From assembly GCF_907165205.1 (NCBI RefSeq), contig NC_058189.1:21574001-21638000 (forward strand): DNA of 64,000 nt. Reading direction: 5' to 3'. The notes under the pieces are model-generated. The model was given only the letters and a program-made list of their open reading frames with translations, had not been told where the DNA came from and ran no database searches. The position numbers and the translations under genes are program-made. Shown piece after piece: positions 11,037-22,900 of the stretch. The stretch comes from Coccinella septempunctata. Its lineage: Eukaryota; Arthropoda; Insecta; Coleoptera; Coccinellidae. Within the stretch, counting starts at the first letter, position 1. Each line of letters opens with the position of its first letter.

Positions 11037-11700
11037 ATTCAAACAAGAAACGAAAATCTTTATTCACTTCAAAACTGATGTTTTAGTTAAACAAAACCAA
11101 TTCTGAAGATTTTGATTTGACGTATTTTCAAAATTCAAATTCAACCATAAATAGGCACAGAATTATCAAAAGCATAGAATTATTAATATGAGTTTATGAT
11201 TAAACGCTGATTATTCGATGAATTTTGCTACGATGCCAAGTTTATTCTCTGTTCGAAATGAACGTACACTTTCGCCGGAACGAGTAGTTGGAGATATGCT
11301 CGAGAATTGACTCGATTCGAACTATACGTTCGATTCCACTCGTTCATGAACGAATACGTTCAACGAACGAGTGATCCCGAGAATTGACCCCCAGGAGCCA
11401 TGCATCCATGTTTACAATTTCTATATATCGTGTATTAATTGACGTATCGAAATAATTCAATATTTCTATTTTCTATAGAGAATAGGAATATTTAAAGAAC
11501 AAAATTAGTGAGCATTCGCCATTCTTCGGGAGCGCATTAGGTATTTAACCGACTTCACACGTTTCAACGATTTGACACTTGAAAATGTTTTTTTTTTCTT
11601 TCTTGAAGCGCTGAATTCATTCAATAATGAATGTTGATAAGAAAAAATAGCTCATTTTAAATTGGGAAAAACTATGATGTGATCAGAATACATCAATCTA

Positions 11701-12194
11701 TCTTCTATATATATTAATAAAAGAGGATCTATGGTTTAATTCAAAATGCTTTATTGTTCAAACGATCGCACCAAATTGGACAATTCTTTTTTTGTTGTGT
11801 TTATTATTGTTAGGGCAAGGTTTATATAACAAAATATTCCCGAAAAAAATTGTACAGAACAGAAAAAAAGGCATTCTTTTTTATTACGACCAATCAAGCA
11901 ATCATAGAGTACTTATAGGTTTTCGACATTTGGACAAAAAGTTAAGTTATATCGAGTAAATCGAAAATTACACTATAGGGCATTGCAATAAAGTATAATT
12001 TAGATATTGTGTGTTATTTTACCTTATAATATAACAAAGTAATCTACATGATGAAGGGAAACACATGGAATATCATCCACAGCACGTCTCTTTTACTCAT
12101 ATGCCACATTGTCACACAATCACGATGAGTTAGTTATTATTATCTACCCTAGAAATAATTTAAATGGCAAAACTAGGTTTGCCGGGTCAGCTAG
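11701..12194 (+). mobile_element. Non-autonomous Helitron
   Basis: Begins TCTTCTATATATATTAATAA after an A and ends GCCGGGTCAGCTAG before a T, so it sits between A and T as Helitrons do. A 3' hairpin (GGCAAA...TTTGCC) lies just before the CTAG terminus. There are no terminal inverted repeats or target duplication, and no Rep/helicase frame. A second member with the same 3' end is at 37824-38095. Confidence 0.85.
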
Positions 12195-12569
12195 TATTAA
12201 ATATATCAGTAAAATAATATTCCAAATTTAAAAAATTTCCGAGGTCAGATTTTTATGAAGGAAATCATATCTAATAGGAGAGACGCCAGGTGTTTGAAGG
12301 TTAGAAAAAAGTGAAAGCAGCTGTATTTCTGGTATGTACTATTATGCCAATTACACTTCAAAATCTACTTGAAAAATTTTTGGTGGCTTCGAAATTTTCG
12401 GATTTGTTTCCGTTTTTGGATTATAAGTTATGAAAAATTACTTTTTCAAGAAAGATTATTCTTATTTTTTTAAGTAAATATATTAATCCACTATAATTTA
12501 GTTTTAATTACAGCTCTGTGAGTCCAGTATATCTCGAGATTTTGAACAAAAATTGCCAATTTGTTTCGA
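12195..12569. other. No feature recognised
   Basis: AT-rich DNA without coding homology, between the Helitron and the outer foldback arm. Confidence 0.5.
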
Positions 12570-12780
12570 ATATTGGCAATAATGATCATACTGCGATTGA
12601 AGTCATAAGAAACAAAGTCGTGAAACATTTATTCAGCTTTGATTGAAATCCTTAGGTCTAATAGGCATCGAGTTATCTAAAAAGATGAAAAATTGGGAAA
12701 ATAGGATTTTTTGTAGGCTGACCAGATTATCACCAGTTCAATGACGGATGGACCTGGTAAATGTGTATATATTTATATAG

Positions 12781-13194
12781 GGAAAAACAAGTAATTTGGG
12801 TACTTGGCAATTATTGTTTGGGCAATTATCAACAATCAGGTGTCATAACATCTATATTTCGAACCTCTTGAGGTTCTTCTTCAGGATGCTAAAAATATAT
12901 AACGAACATGGATACATATAAAAATAAAATTTCAACAACTACTTACGTCCGACAAGATTATTGTTTAAATTCACATTACAATGTTCCTCCGAAAATCTCT
13001 CTGTGAATTTAAACAATAATCTTGTCGGACGTAGGTAGTTGTTGAAATTTTGTTTTTATATGTATCCATGTTTGTTATATATTTTCAGCATCCTGAAGAT
13101 GAACCACAAGAAGTTCGAAATATAGATGTTTTGACACCTGATTGTTGATTGCCCAGACAATAATTGCCGAGTACCCAAATTAGTTGTTTTTTCC
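12781..13194. repeat. 414-bp palindrome with Penelope/hammerhead-like end motifs
   Basis: The left arm 12781-12974 and right arm 13013-13194 are near-identical reverse complements around a 38-bp spacer. Each arm contains a CTGAAGA-stem-CGAAA motif (minus strand near 12890, with a 7-bp stem GAACCTC/GAGGTTC; plus strand near 13092). This is the arrangement of hammerhead-like motifs at Penelope-like termini. There is no coding sequence. Confidence 0.8.
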
Positions 13195-13219
13195 TGTTTT
13201 CTCCGGCAAACGATCAGTT

Positions 13220-13225
<6 letters not shown>

Positions 13226-13309
<84 letters not shown>
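13226..13309. repeat. (TA)n microsatellite, about 42 units
   Basis: Uninterrupted alternating TA just after the palindrome. Reading frames encoding repeated Tyr-Ile here are artefacts of the dinucleotide. Confidence 0.98.
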
Positions 13310-13311
<2 letters not shown>

Positions 13312-14127
13312 GTGAGTCTTCGAATCGTGAAAATATTTTAACAGTAGGTAGATTCTTGAGTTTAAAAGAAACACTTTTTTTTGCCATTTTTTCCGATTCG
13401 GCCCTAATAAAAAGATATAGCCATTTTGAGTTTTCATAATGAGCTGTGCCATCCTTGGAAAAAAAAATTACCTTCAGAATAACTAGATAAATCTGTGACA
13501 CTTCACATCTGTGGATCTCAAAAAGAGTTGCATTCGGTCGAAGTATCCCATTTTTCGAATTTCACAGATATTTTTTTTTTGAGTGTCAAATTACTCGAAA
13601 ACGACGCATTTACGAGAAAATATGAAGAAGAAGAATGCTTTTATTTTACAAAACGTTCAAATTCATTAGATAGCGTCCAAGAGTTGGGTTCTTCGAATTT
13701 TTTGTATTTTTATGGTACGTAATAGTCATATTGAGAAAACTGGAAGACGTGGGTGATATCTTGTGTTCGAAAAAGATGTTTCAAATACATAGATGAAAAA
13801 CTATATTCAGAAATTCATTCCATTCGATTAAACCGTTTGTAAGAACTAAAAATAACATTTTTCTATGGTTTTTCAACAGCCTGTATTTGAGAGACAGTGT
13901 GTGAACTGATGGAGTCCAGAAAAATACTTCAAACGTGATATGTGAAATATAGGTGAATGTTTATGTGGCAATTAAACCTAATCTTAACCGAATATACAGA
14001 GAATATCAAGAGTTATTTGATGATTGCAGCACGTGCCAGAACCTTCATAATTTCGCATCTTAGATGAAAAATTTTGGCCTCACCAAAGCCTTCCATTATG
14101 GAATTAGACGACCCCAAATCGTTGAAA
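13310..14127. other. No feature recognised
   Basis: AT-rich interior of the degraded foldback pair. Only short uninformative frames. Confidence 0.5.
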
Positions 14128-14302
14128 AATTGAAAAATCCTGTTTTCCCAACCTTTCATCTTTTTGAGATAACTCAAGATCTATATAAGACCTAAGGATT
14201 TCGTTTTGTGCTTAGAAGCTGAATAAATATTCTACAACTTTTTTCCTAATGACTTTATTTATGGCAAGAGCATTATTGCCAATGTTCTATCCCAAAACTG
14301 AC

Positions 14303-15590
14303 TGTTAATTTATGTAACCACTTAAATGGAAATACGCCTCGTCGAAGTCCTCGCTCATGATCATTGTAGACTCATAATCGTACACTTTGATGTTGAGATG
14401 GAGGATGGCTAAACAGGAATTCACACGCAACTGGCGGTCAGCAGGCACAAGCTGTTGCATTGTTTGCATTTTGCCCGGGAACATATAAGTCTTTCAGTAA
14501 AATTCGCTCTTGGGATGCATATGTTTCTTATGCATCATTTCGCGAAATGGAACTATAGAATGTGATTGATTATAAATGCCCCCTGTTTTTTTTTTGTCAT
14601 ACTTCACCGTGTAGAAAAACATTTTTCATACAATAATTCAATAATGCAAAATGAATTTTGAAAAGTTCTATTTTCAAAAATTGGATTGGCGTGGCCGATG
14701 ACCTTGATGAAAATCCATAATTGAACTCAAAACAGATCATCTTCAAGTGGGCGAAGATAAACTTTAACCTTCACCCTCTTTTATTCATATTCATATTATC
14801 CTGATTCTCCATAGTACCGAAGTACCCCTCAGAAACTCCGTTAGCTTGAGCGAGTTCGGAGAATCAGTTGTGTTCTGTGTAGGCTTTGTTACTGTGTCCT
14901 TACGCCACCTTAGGCACAGCACTGTTAATTCGAACCCAACAGTGAATGGTGACCCGTACCCGTACGGTATGGAGAGTAGAGAGAAGGAGAACGATCGACG
15001 AACTAAAAATGTGTCCCCGAAAACGGGAAACGTAGGATAGGTGTCGCTGCGATTGCAGCGGGTGTCGATAAGGGGTGGGGATGCAAGCGTCAATTTGAAA
15101 TGAACAGCATTCATTTTATTTTAGGTTATGTGTCATCGTGGTTTTTCTGATGATTTTTCAAATACCTTTCTTCAAATCTATATTAAATATGAGTTCTCTG
15201 AATTATATGCAATAAAATACAAGTCGAAATCAATGAATTTCAAAAGAAATCACTGATCAAAAAAATTGTACCTACTTTTGTTTATCATGGTTTATTGAAA
15301 GCAGCTATATGTTAGTTGGTTTACCGTCATCTTCAAAATTATATAAATCTGTAGTGAGGAGTAGTACACATCAAGACAACAAAAGGTAGCAATCTCAAAT
15401 TTATCACTTAAATATTAGAGTAGATTCTGTTTCCAATACTCAGCTGAGAACCGATATAAACCATATATTATGTTATGCCAACAGAATTCTTCAAGAATAT
15501 TCACTTCTGAACCATGTAGTTTTATTGGTTAGATATTCTTATTCAGAAGAGTCAACTTCTCACGAGGGATGACAATTTCATCGATTTCGT
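14303..15590. other. Mostly featureless; possible LTR edge near 14810-14980
   Basis: No gene recognised. The stretch CCAACAGTGAATGGTGACCC at 14936-14955 resembles the end of an LTR followed by a tRNA primer-binding site (TGGTGACCC), but no second LTR or pol homology is nearby, so it is only a candidate solo fragment. Confidence 0.3.
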
Positions 15591-15794
15591 TTATAATGAA
15601 TCCATCATCTTTTCGATATCTTCATCGCAAAAGTGCTCTTGACACACAAATTGATTTGGAGTCGATTCTGGAGGTAAGGTTTTTTTCCAATTTTCTCTCA
15701 AAAATGCTCTCGGAAATTTTATCTCTTCTCCTTTCCTTTCCGATGCCAAAACACTCTAACACTAGCGCACGCTTCAACATTTCACCATGGTCAT
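15591..15794 (-). pseudogene. THAP zinc-finger domain fossil
   Basis: One minus-strand frame reads MTMVKC, three stops close together (TGA, TAG, TAG), then SVLASERKGEEIKFPRAF, LRENWKKTL, TPNQFVCQEHFCDEDIEK. The C...C, FP, W, CxxHF and acidic end match the C2CH THAP signature, with the usual spacing of about 40 residues between the cysteine pair and CxxH. THAP domains occur in P-element transposases and in host genes derived from them. The three early stops make this a decayed copy. Assignment rests on motif spacing only. Confidence 0.55.
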
Positions 15795-15984
15795 ATTTAT
15801 GTTGTTCTCTTATCAAAAATCGAAAATAATAATATTCCTATCATCCGTCACCAAGGAAACAGTTCACTCAGCTAACTACAATTTGTTTGAATCAAAATTT
15901 CGCACTCTCGTGATGGCCAGCGCGCCTGTTGGCAAAAGCATGAACTACACCCTATTGGTACATATTTTAGGGGACAAAAAATTC

Positions 15985-16440
15985 CTTTTTTCTACAAGCG
16001 TGCGCGTTCAACCTTTTTCCCGCACGCATTCCAAGTTGCAAAGAGTCACTTTCCCAAAGGGTGCGGGAAAAACGCCTGCTATTTCTTTCCCGCACGCAAA
16101 TGCGTGCGGGAATGGATTAGCAGGGGTTTTTCCCGCACGCAAATATTATAGAGTAAATTAAGTTCTATCATGTTTCTATGCACAGAACGTCAACAATGAG
16201 AAACTAATAGTTACGACATGTAGAATTACGTCTGTCATTATATATGAATTATCAAATTAGATATGATATGTTTCGTGAAATGGATACATTTATATATTTC
16301 AAGCGCTTGTAGAAAAAATATTGTTCCTTACTCTTGCGGAAAGCTTCGCATCGTTCGGGCAACGGCAGTTTCGTGCGGGCAAGTATCACTTTCCGCACTT
16401 GATAGGAAAATAACTATTCTAGCCCGGGATTGTGATAGCG
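15985..16440 (+). repeat. GCACGC-motif repeat, copy 1 (order A-B-C)
   Basis: This stretch repeats TTTCCCGCACGCA several times and holds the hyphenated palindrome CCGCACGCAAATGCGTGCGG. Its sub-blocks (CTACAAGCG; GCACGCAAATATTA; TATCACTTTCC...AAAATAACTATT) recur at 24070-24395 inside the MULE element, but in rotated order. Confidence 0.65.
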
Positions 16441-16459
16441 AAACACCTGTCGTGGTTTG

Positions 16460-16579
16460 TGTTATATCTTCCGAATTCCTGCGCATGTTTTGATATTATG
16501 TAGATACTAATCAAACTGCATCTGGCATTACCGCCAGTCTTAATATTGTATTCCAAGAAACATATTGTATGCGACATTC
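16460..16579 (+). mobile_element. Ty3/Gypsy 5' LTR, first part (split by MULE insertion)
   Basis: Starts TGTTATATCTTCCGAATTCC and is identical over about 120 bp to the 3' LTR at 30417. GTTTG at 16455-16459 just outside matches GTTTG at 30610-30614, the 5-bp target duplication. The LTR is cut at GCGACATTC and resumes after the MULE element at 25704-25787, where that 9-mer is duplicated. Confidence 0.95.
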
Positions 16580-16933
16580 ACCGGTGTGAAAACAGCCGAA
16601 TGAGATAGCAGAATTTGACCTTGAATTCGTCGTACGCCACTGTTCAGTTGAGCGGATATCGATGCAAACATGAATTCTCGCGTCTGGATTGATATGAGAA
16701 CTATTATTATTACGTTACATTTTTTCATTTCAAATCACGCCTGTGAAAGCTGAGGGGAAGAAATAAAGAATGTTAACTCAAAAAATATATGTACTTAAGA
16801 TCGACCTCAAATTTCAAGAGTTATATTGAAAACACCCATCATCATTCACTGTCAATGTTGTTCAAAAAATGGTTCATAAAATGCACTTCAAATTCAGGAG
16901 ATTAATACACGAAATGAAGCAGAAAAATGTCAT

Positions 16934-18625
16934 TTGCCGCATTCACTTACGCCCCCTAAGAACCGAGATTTGACACCGTCCAATATTAAAAATCCGATTA
17001 CTAAAAAACTGGACATAGGATCGACTTCAAATTCGAAAACGGTATCGACAAACCATAGCAGAAAAAACTACTTTTTATCCTATCCACTTACACCCCCTAG
17101 AAGCCAAGATTTGACACCTGTCAATGTTAAAAATTCGATAACTAAAAAACTGGACATAGGATCGACTTCAAATTCGGAAACGGTATCGACAAACCATAGC
17201 AGAAAAAAGTGCTTTTTATCCTATCCACTTACACCCCCTAGAAGCCAAGATTTGACACCTGTCAATGTTAAAAATTCGATTACTAAAAAACTGTACATAG
17301 GATCGACTTCAAATTCGGAAATGATATCGACAAACCATAGCAGAAAAAACTACTTTTTATCCTATCCACTTACACCCCCTAGATGCCAAGATTTGACACC
17401 TGTCAATGTTAAAAATTCGATTACTAAAAAACTGGACATAGGATCGACTTCAAATTCGGAAACGGTATCGACAAACCATAGCAGAAAAAACTACTTTTTA
17501 TCCTATCCACTTACACCCCCTAGAAGCCAAGATTTGACACCTGTCAATGTTAAAAATTCGATAACTAAAAAACTGGACATAGGATCGACTTCAAATTCGG
17601 AAACGGTATCGACAAACCATAGCAGAAAAAAGTGCTTTTTATCCTATCCACTTACACCCCCTAGAAGCCAAGATTTGACACCTGTCAATGTTAAAAATTC
17701 GATTACTAAAAAACTGGACATAGGATCGACTTCAAATTCGGAAACGGTATCGACAAACCATAGCAGAAAAAACTTCTTTTTATCCTATCCACTTACACCC
17801 CCTAGAAGCCAAGATTTGACACCTGTCAATGTTAAAAATTCGATTACTAAAAAACTGGACATAGGATCGACTTCAAATTCGGAAATGATATCGACAAACC
17901 ATAGCAGAAAAAAGTGCTTTTTATCCTATCCACTTACACCCCCTAAAAGCCAAGATTTGACACCTGTCAATGTTAAAAATTCGATTACTACAAAACTGAA
18001 CATAGGATCGACTTCAAATTCGGAAACGGTATCGACAAACCATAGCAGAAAAAAGTGCTTTTTATCCTATCCACTTACACCCCCTAGATTCCAAGATTTG
18101 ACACCTGTCAATGTTAAAAATTCGATAACTGAAAAACTGGAAATAGGATCGACTTCAAATTCGGAAATTAAATCGACAAACCGAAGCAGAAAAAAGTGCC
18201 GTTTACCGCATCCACTTACACCCCTTAGGTGTCGACATTTGACACTTGTCAATGTTAAAAATTCGATTACTAAAAAACTGGACATAGGATCGACTTCAAA
18301 TTCAGAAATGATATCGACAAACCATAGCAGTAAAAAGTGCTTTTTATCCTATCCACTTACACCTCCTAGAAGCCAAGATTTGACACCTGTCAATGTTAAA
18401 AATTCGATAATTGAAAAACTGGAAATAGGATCGACTTCAAATTCGAAAATTAAATCGACAAACCGAAGCAGAAAAAAGTGCCGTTTACCGCATCCACTTA
18501 CACCCCTTAGGTGTCGACATTTGACACTTGTCAATGATGAAAATTTTATAAATCAAAAACTTCATAGTATCTACAAATTCGAGAATTGTATTGACAAACC
18601 GTACAAGAAAAAAGATGCCATTTAA
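16934..18625 (+). repeat. 141-bp tandem array of the left terminal repeat (about 12 units)
   Basis: Successive units start ACTTACACCCCCTAGAAGCC and recur every 141 bp. Because 141 is a multiple of 3 and the unit lacks stops in one frame, the array reads as a 563-codon frame with a 47-residue repeat (LTPPRSQDLTPVNVKNSITK...). The frame has no ATG at its beginning (it opens at a TTG), and the same frame is present on the opposite strand in the right array, so it is probably a consequence of repeat structure. The last units are the most divergent. Confidence 0.9.
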
Positions 18626-19346
18626 CACTTTCACTTAATTTTTGGAACCGAGTTTTGATACCTGTCAATGTTTCGGTTATGGTGAAAATTTAAATTCCCA
18701 ATTTCACAAAGCTCGATCGGGAAATCAACACTTGTTTGAAGAATCAACAATAATTCATTCATGAGCTTCGTGAATATCGTCCTGTCTTAATAAGTTTAAT
18801 TGCCACTTCTCCAATATATTCTGGAATGAAAATGTTGCAGTGATTTCACATTAATAATCAAATAACTGTCAAATAGTTAATCAGGCAATCAAAATTCCGT
18901 AAAACCCGCCGACAGACATCTACTAGTACAGAAATTTCATCTCGTCGTCACCAGTACAAGAGCAAATTTTTCATGATGAATCAATTAAAATATAGGATAT
19001 TTTTTCTTAACTATCAGTTATTTTTATTATTAGTCCAAATGTCCGTAAAATGAGATTCGAGTTAAAAGTTTCTCTGGAGTTTTCAGTCTCGCCTGGTTAG
19101 TCAATAACGCATGAACCGGACCACCACGCTCGAAAAGTTTACCTTATGCCTGAGGTTCCGCTCGCTATTGCAAAGGACGCTTAAAGCACGGATTGTATGC
19201 AAAAGCTACGACACGTTCTCGAGAACGCTCACTTGTTTCAGTTGCGTATTATTTGGTGTTAATATTCTTTGAATATTCTCAAAGTTCTTGGGTTTTTTTT
19301 AAATAGTAGTTTTTTTTTTAGGTTTTCAGTTTTTATTCAGAGCGTA
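18626..19346. other. Non-coding interior of MULE element
   Basis: AT-rich DNA between the left array and the duplicated leader. No reading frame of note; it may hold promoter sequence of the transposase gene. Confidence 0.5.
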
Positions 19347-19924
19347 TATTTTGTTTTTTTTTCTCCACTTTTTCCTTATTATAAGAGTTTTTCATTTAGT
19401 AATTAGTTGAATATTTTTGTCGAAAATACTAATAATTTTAGTATTTAGTCGATTTGTATGTAATACTTCTTCCGTTTTTTTGTTTTATAATCTTTTTTCA
19501 CGTTTAGGTTTTTTATTCCTTTCCATTTCATTGGAAGATTCTTTTCGATTCTTAAAGTCCCTCTAGAGGTTCATCCTTTTTTTTATATTCTTGTAAACCC
19601 AGTTTTCTTGGTTTCAATTTTATCTGAGCTGTTCTATTTTGTTTTTTTTTTCTCCACTTTTTCCTTATTATAAGAGTTTCTCATTTAGTAATTAGTTGAA
19701 TATTTTTGTCGAAAATACTAATAATTTTAGTATTCAGTCGATTTGTATGTAATACTTCTTCCGTTTTTTTTGTTTTATAATCTTTTTTCACGTTTAGGTT
19801 TTTTATTCCTTTCCATTTCATTGGAAGATTCTTTTCGATTCTTAAAGTCCCTCTAGAGGTTCATCCTTTTTTTATATTCTTGTAAACCCAGTTTTCTTGG
19901 GTTCAATTTCATCTGAGCTGTTCT
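19347..19924 (+). repeat. Tandem duplication of about 289 bp upstream of the transposase
   Basis: 19347-19634 and 19635-19924 are direct copies differing at only a few positions (for example, homopolymer length and ATTTAGTCG/ATTCAGTCG). The junction sequence CTGAGCTGTTCTA ends both. Located just before the transposase ATG, it duplicates the probable leader or promoter region. Confidence 0.9.
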
Positions 19925-19975
19925 ACCGGCGTTTATTCCTCTTTACAGCGGAATTTGAATTCGAAGCTTGCAGAC

Positions 19976-22900
19976 ATGGTTTATAAAAAATCTAGCATAC
20001 TTCCAGCTATATTAGAGTATATAAGAAAACATTGTAAAAATTTTGGTTATCAGGAGCTCATTGACCCAAAGAGTGATCATATAAAAGCCATGTCATTCAA
20101 ATTGAAAATATTCCCAAGTATATTATGTCAGTATATCAGGAGAAATGAAGATGAAGTCATTTTTGTCTTGGAATCTTGCTCTCAAATGGAATATGAAAAT
20201 CCGATCATTCCAGATGAAAGAATAGTTTTGCCTACTTCCACTCCTGAAAAAGATATCGATATTGATAATACATTGATTTCACAGGAAACACAACTTTCTC
20301 CTATCCGAAAAATATCTAGTGATGCCCCAATATCATTCCAAATCGAAAATGAAGTGATCGATTTTAAGGAAGTAACTGTTAACAGTTTAGAGTTGTCGAG
20401 CGATCTGCATCTTTCCGATCCTGTAGTGAAAGAATTGATTCCTTATGGAAGTACTAACCGAATTCGGAGAAACGAAAAACTTGTAACTTACAAGAACTGC
20501 GTATTTTTTGAAGGAAAATTTGATATTCCTGACACACATCGGAAATATTTATTTGGGAACTCTAGTAGTAATAGTTATATGAACTATTATATAAGAAACA
20601 GAATCCGCAAGAACGTGAATAACACTTGTTCTTTAGCAATTAAAGATAAAAAAATATTGAAAAATGGGGATGTACTTATATTAGCTTATTGCATCCATAA
20701 CAGACGAAACTGCAAAAAATTCAAGATTCATATAGTGTCCAGGAAGTTAGTTAGTGTTTATAGTTCTTCTAAAGACTATTATCACGAAAAATTGATCACG
20801 GCCTATGTAAAAGGTCACGAGAGATTTAAGGCTAAAAAGAAGTTGCTCCTCTTGAAGCCATCTGAATACAAAAAGAAAACCCTCCTACAAGCAGACATAA
20901 GGTTGATAAATCAGGGAAACCTTCAGAATATCAAATCAGATCCAACGATAAGAAAAATCCGATCGGAGGCGAAACAACAACTCGATAGAGATGTGGACGA
21001 CTGGACTGATATATGTAAGATGCAGTTATCTAATGGGGAATATATACAAGAAGTAAGCATTCCATTCATGGTTAAACTTTTCAGTAAAGAGCAACTGCAA
21101 GTATTAAAATATGAAAAGAAGACTAAGCAATCTAAGTTCTTATTGCACTTTGATGCAACAGGTTCTGTTATAAGAAAGCCTTATAAAGAATGCAAACGCA
21201 TTTATCTATATTCTGGGGTTATTCAAACTAGCAATGAACGAATTTTCCCTGTTATGGAATTGGTTTCTGGGACACACTACACAAAAGATCTACGTAAATT
21301 CTTCGGAGATTTCAAATATTTTGCTAAACAGCATTCCAGCTGGCCAACTTTCACAGGTGTTGTTACCGATTTTTGCTTAGCCAGTTTGAATGCATTATCA
21401 CAAGAATTTTGTGAAATGCAATTGATTGAATACATCAATTATTGTTACGATAATTTTTTTATTGTTGCCGGAGAGCGACGAGAAAACATGATTTCCCTCC
21501 ACCTTTGTTGTGCTCATTTTGTGAAAATGTTTTGCAAAGACATTGAACAAACTGTGAGTCATGTCAATATTCAGAATCAACTGAAGGATTTGATGGCGGC
21601 CTGTATGACTTTCAATAAATTCCATCAAATTGAAAATTGGATGGAAAATATTTTCATTCTGTTATGTAGTCCATATCATGATCAGATTGTGAAAGAATCA
21701 ATTGATAATTTGTTGATTATAGTTGCCGATAAAGACCACCACATATTCAGAGAATCCAAACATAATCTGAAATCAACAGGAATGAGCTTAATACAGGATC
21801 CTCCAACTCATTCTCTAGCGAAGCAGAGCCTATTCTTCAAACATTTTGATAGGCTGGAACATCGCAATATAACAGATTCATTGAATGATTCCATGAACCA
21901 TTATTATAGCCCTAAGCTTTACGAACTGATTTTGAAAAAATACATCCCCTTCTTGCCACTGTGGTCAGCGATTATGCTGAAAGAATTCGATAGAGAAAGA
22001 GTAAGTAATGCTCCTGTTGAAAATTACTTCAATACAATGAAACATAAAGTATTACGAGGAGAAAGAAATTGGAAATGCTCACGATTTGTCAGAGCTACCA
22101 GAACATTAGGGTTATCATTATACAAAGAAATACTCTGCGTAATACCAAAAAGTAATCTGACAGGACGTATTCATAGACAGAACAGAGCAATGTGGCAGAG
22201 AAAAAGACCGCTTTATAAAGGACACTTTGAGGGACGTCATTTGAAAAATTTTTCTCATAAGAAAATATTTCCAAGAAAAGATTCACAAGGCCCTAATGAA
22301 ACAAGTACACCTATTTGTCAGTATTGTTCAGAAGGGTCTTTAGACACAACTGCCACTGATTGGGTGCAATGTGATGCATGCAGTATGTGGGTGCATCAGA
22401 TATGCGAGCCTGATAAAACTTTCTCGGGAGAATTTATCTGTAAACTATGTCAACAAACTGAAAATCAAATACCAATAGAAACAACAAAATACAAATTTTT
22501 CGGCAACGGTCTTATAAGCGATCATGCTTATTACAAGAATTTTCCTAATGGAAGAGGATATGTGGTTTCAATTCTAGATCGTCCTCGTAAAAAATTACCT
22601 CTCACTGATTACTTGACCTTGAACAATGAGAACTGGCTAAGTGACGCAGTGATAGATTTTATTTTAAACATGTTAAATACGAACGGTGTTTACCAAATCA
22701 TTGATGCTGGACTTCATGCTCAGTTCATTTTTAACCAGCCACAACATTCTTTTCTCGATAATTTGAAACTTGAGAAAGATGATTTGTTTATACCCATATT
22801 AGTCAATGAAAACCATTGGTGCGCAATCGAAATCAGTATTTCAAAGAGAGAATTCACATACTTAGATCCATTCGGCGAACAACACCCCACAAGTGTTTCA

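Larger units (their letters stand above)
9525..11391. mobile_element. Harbinger element, internally deleted, CAG target duplication
   Basis: The inverted ends are GGTGTCAATTCTCGGGATCA and GGGGTCAATTCTCGGGATCA, continuing through CGAACGAGT/ACGTATTCGTTC-rich sequence. Both ends are flanked by CAG (9522-9524 and 11392-11394), a 3-bp duplication of the CWG type seen in some Harbinger families. Inside are the N-terminal piece of a transposase on the plus strand and a two-exon Myb/SANT-like gene on the minus strand, the usual two-gene cargo. The catalytic part of the transposase is absent. Confidence 0.8.
12570..14302. repeat. Degraded inverted repeat pair enclosing a palindrome and a microsatellite
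   Basis: 12570-12715 and the reverse complement of 14128-14302 align through ATTGGCAATAATG, TTTATTCAGCTT, AAATCCTTAGGTCT and GAGTTATCT.AAAAAGATGAA. The arms have diverged more than the inner palindrome at 12781-13194, so this is probably an older foldback element into which the palindrome inserted. No outer target duplication was found. Confidence 0.65.

Noticed and set aside
13164..13501. Frames encoding long Tyr-Ile runs on both strands
   Set aside because: They are read straight through the (TA)n microsatellite and have no other content.
14791..15114. 107-residue minus-strand frame and a TGGTGACCC primer-site-like motif
   Set aside because: No homology recognised and no second LTR; not enough to call a retroelement.
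16934..18625. A 563-residue repetitive protein gene
   Set aside because: It begins at a TTG, the frame exists because the tandem unit is 141 bp, and the array belongs to terminal inverted repeats. Kept only as a repeat and a finding.
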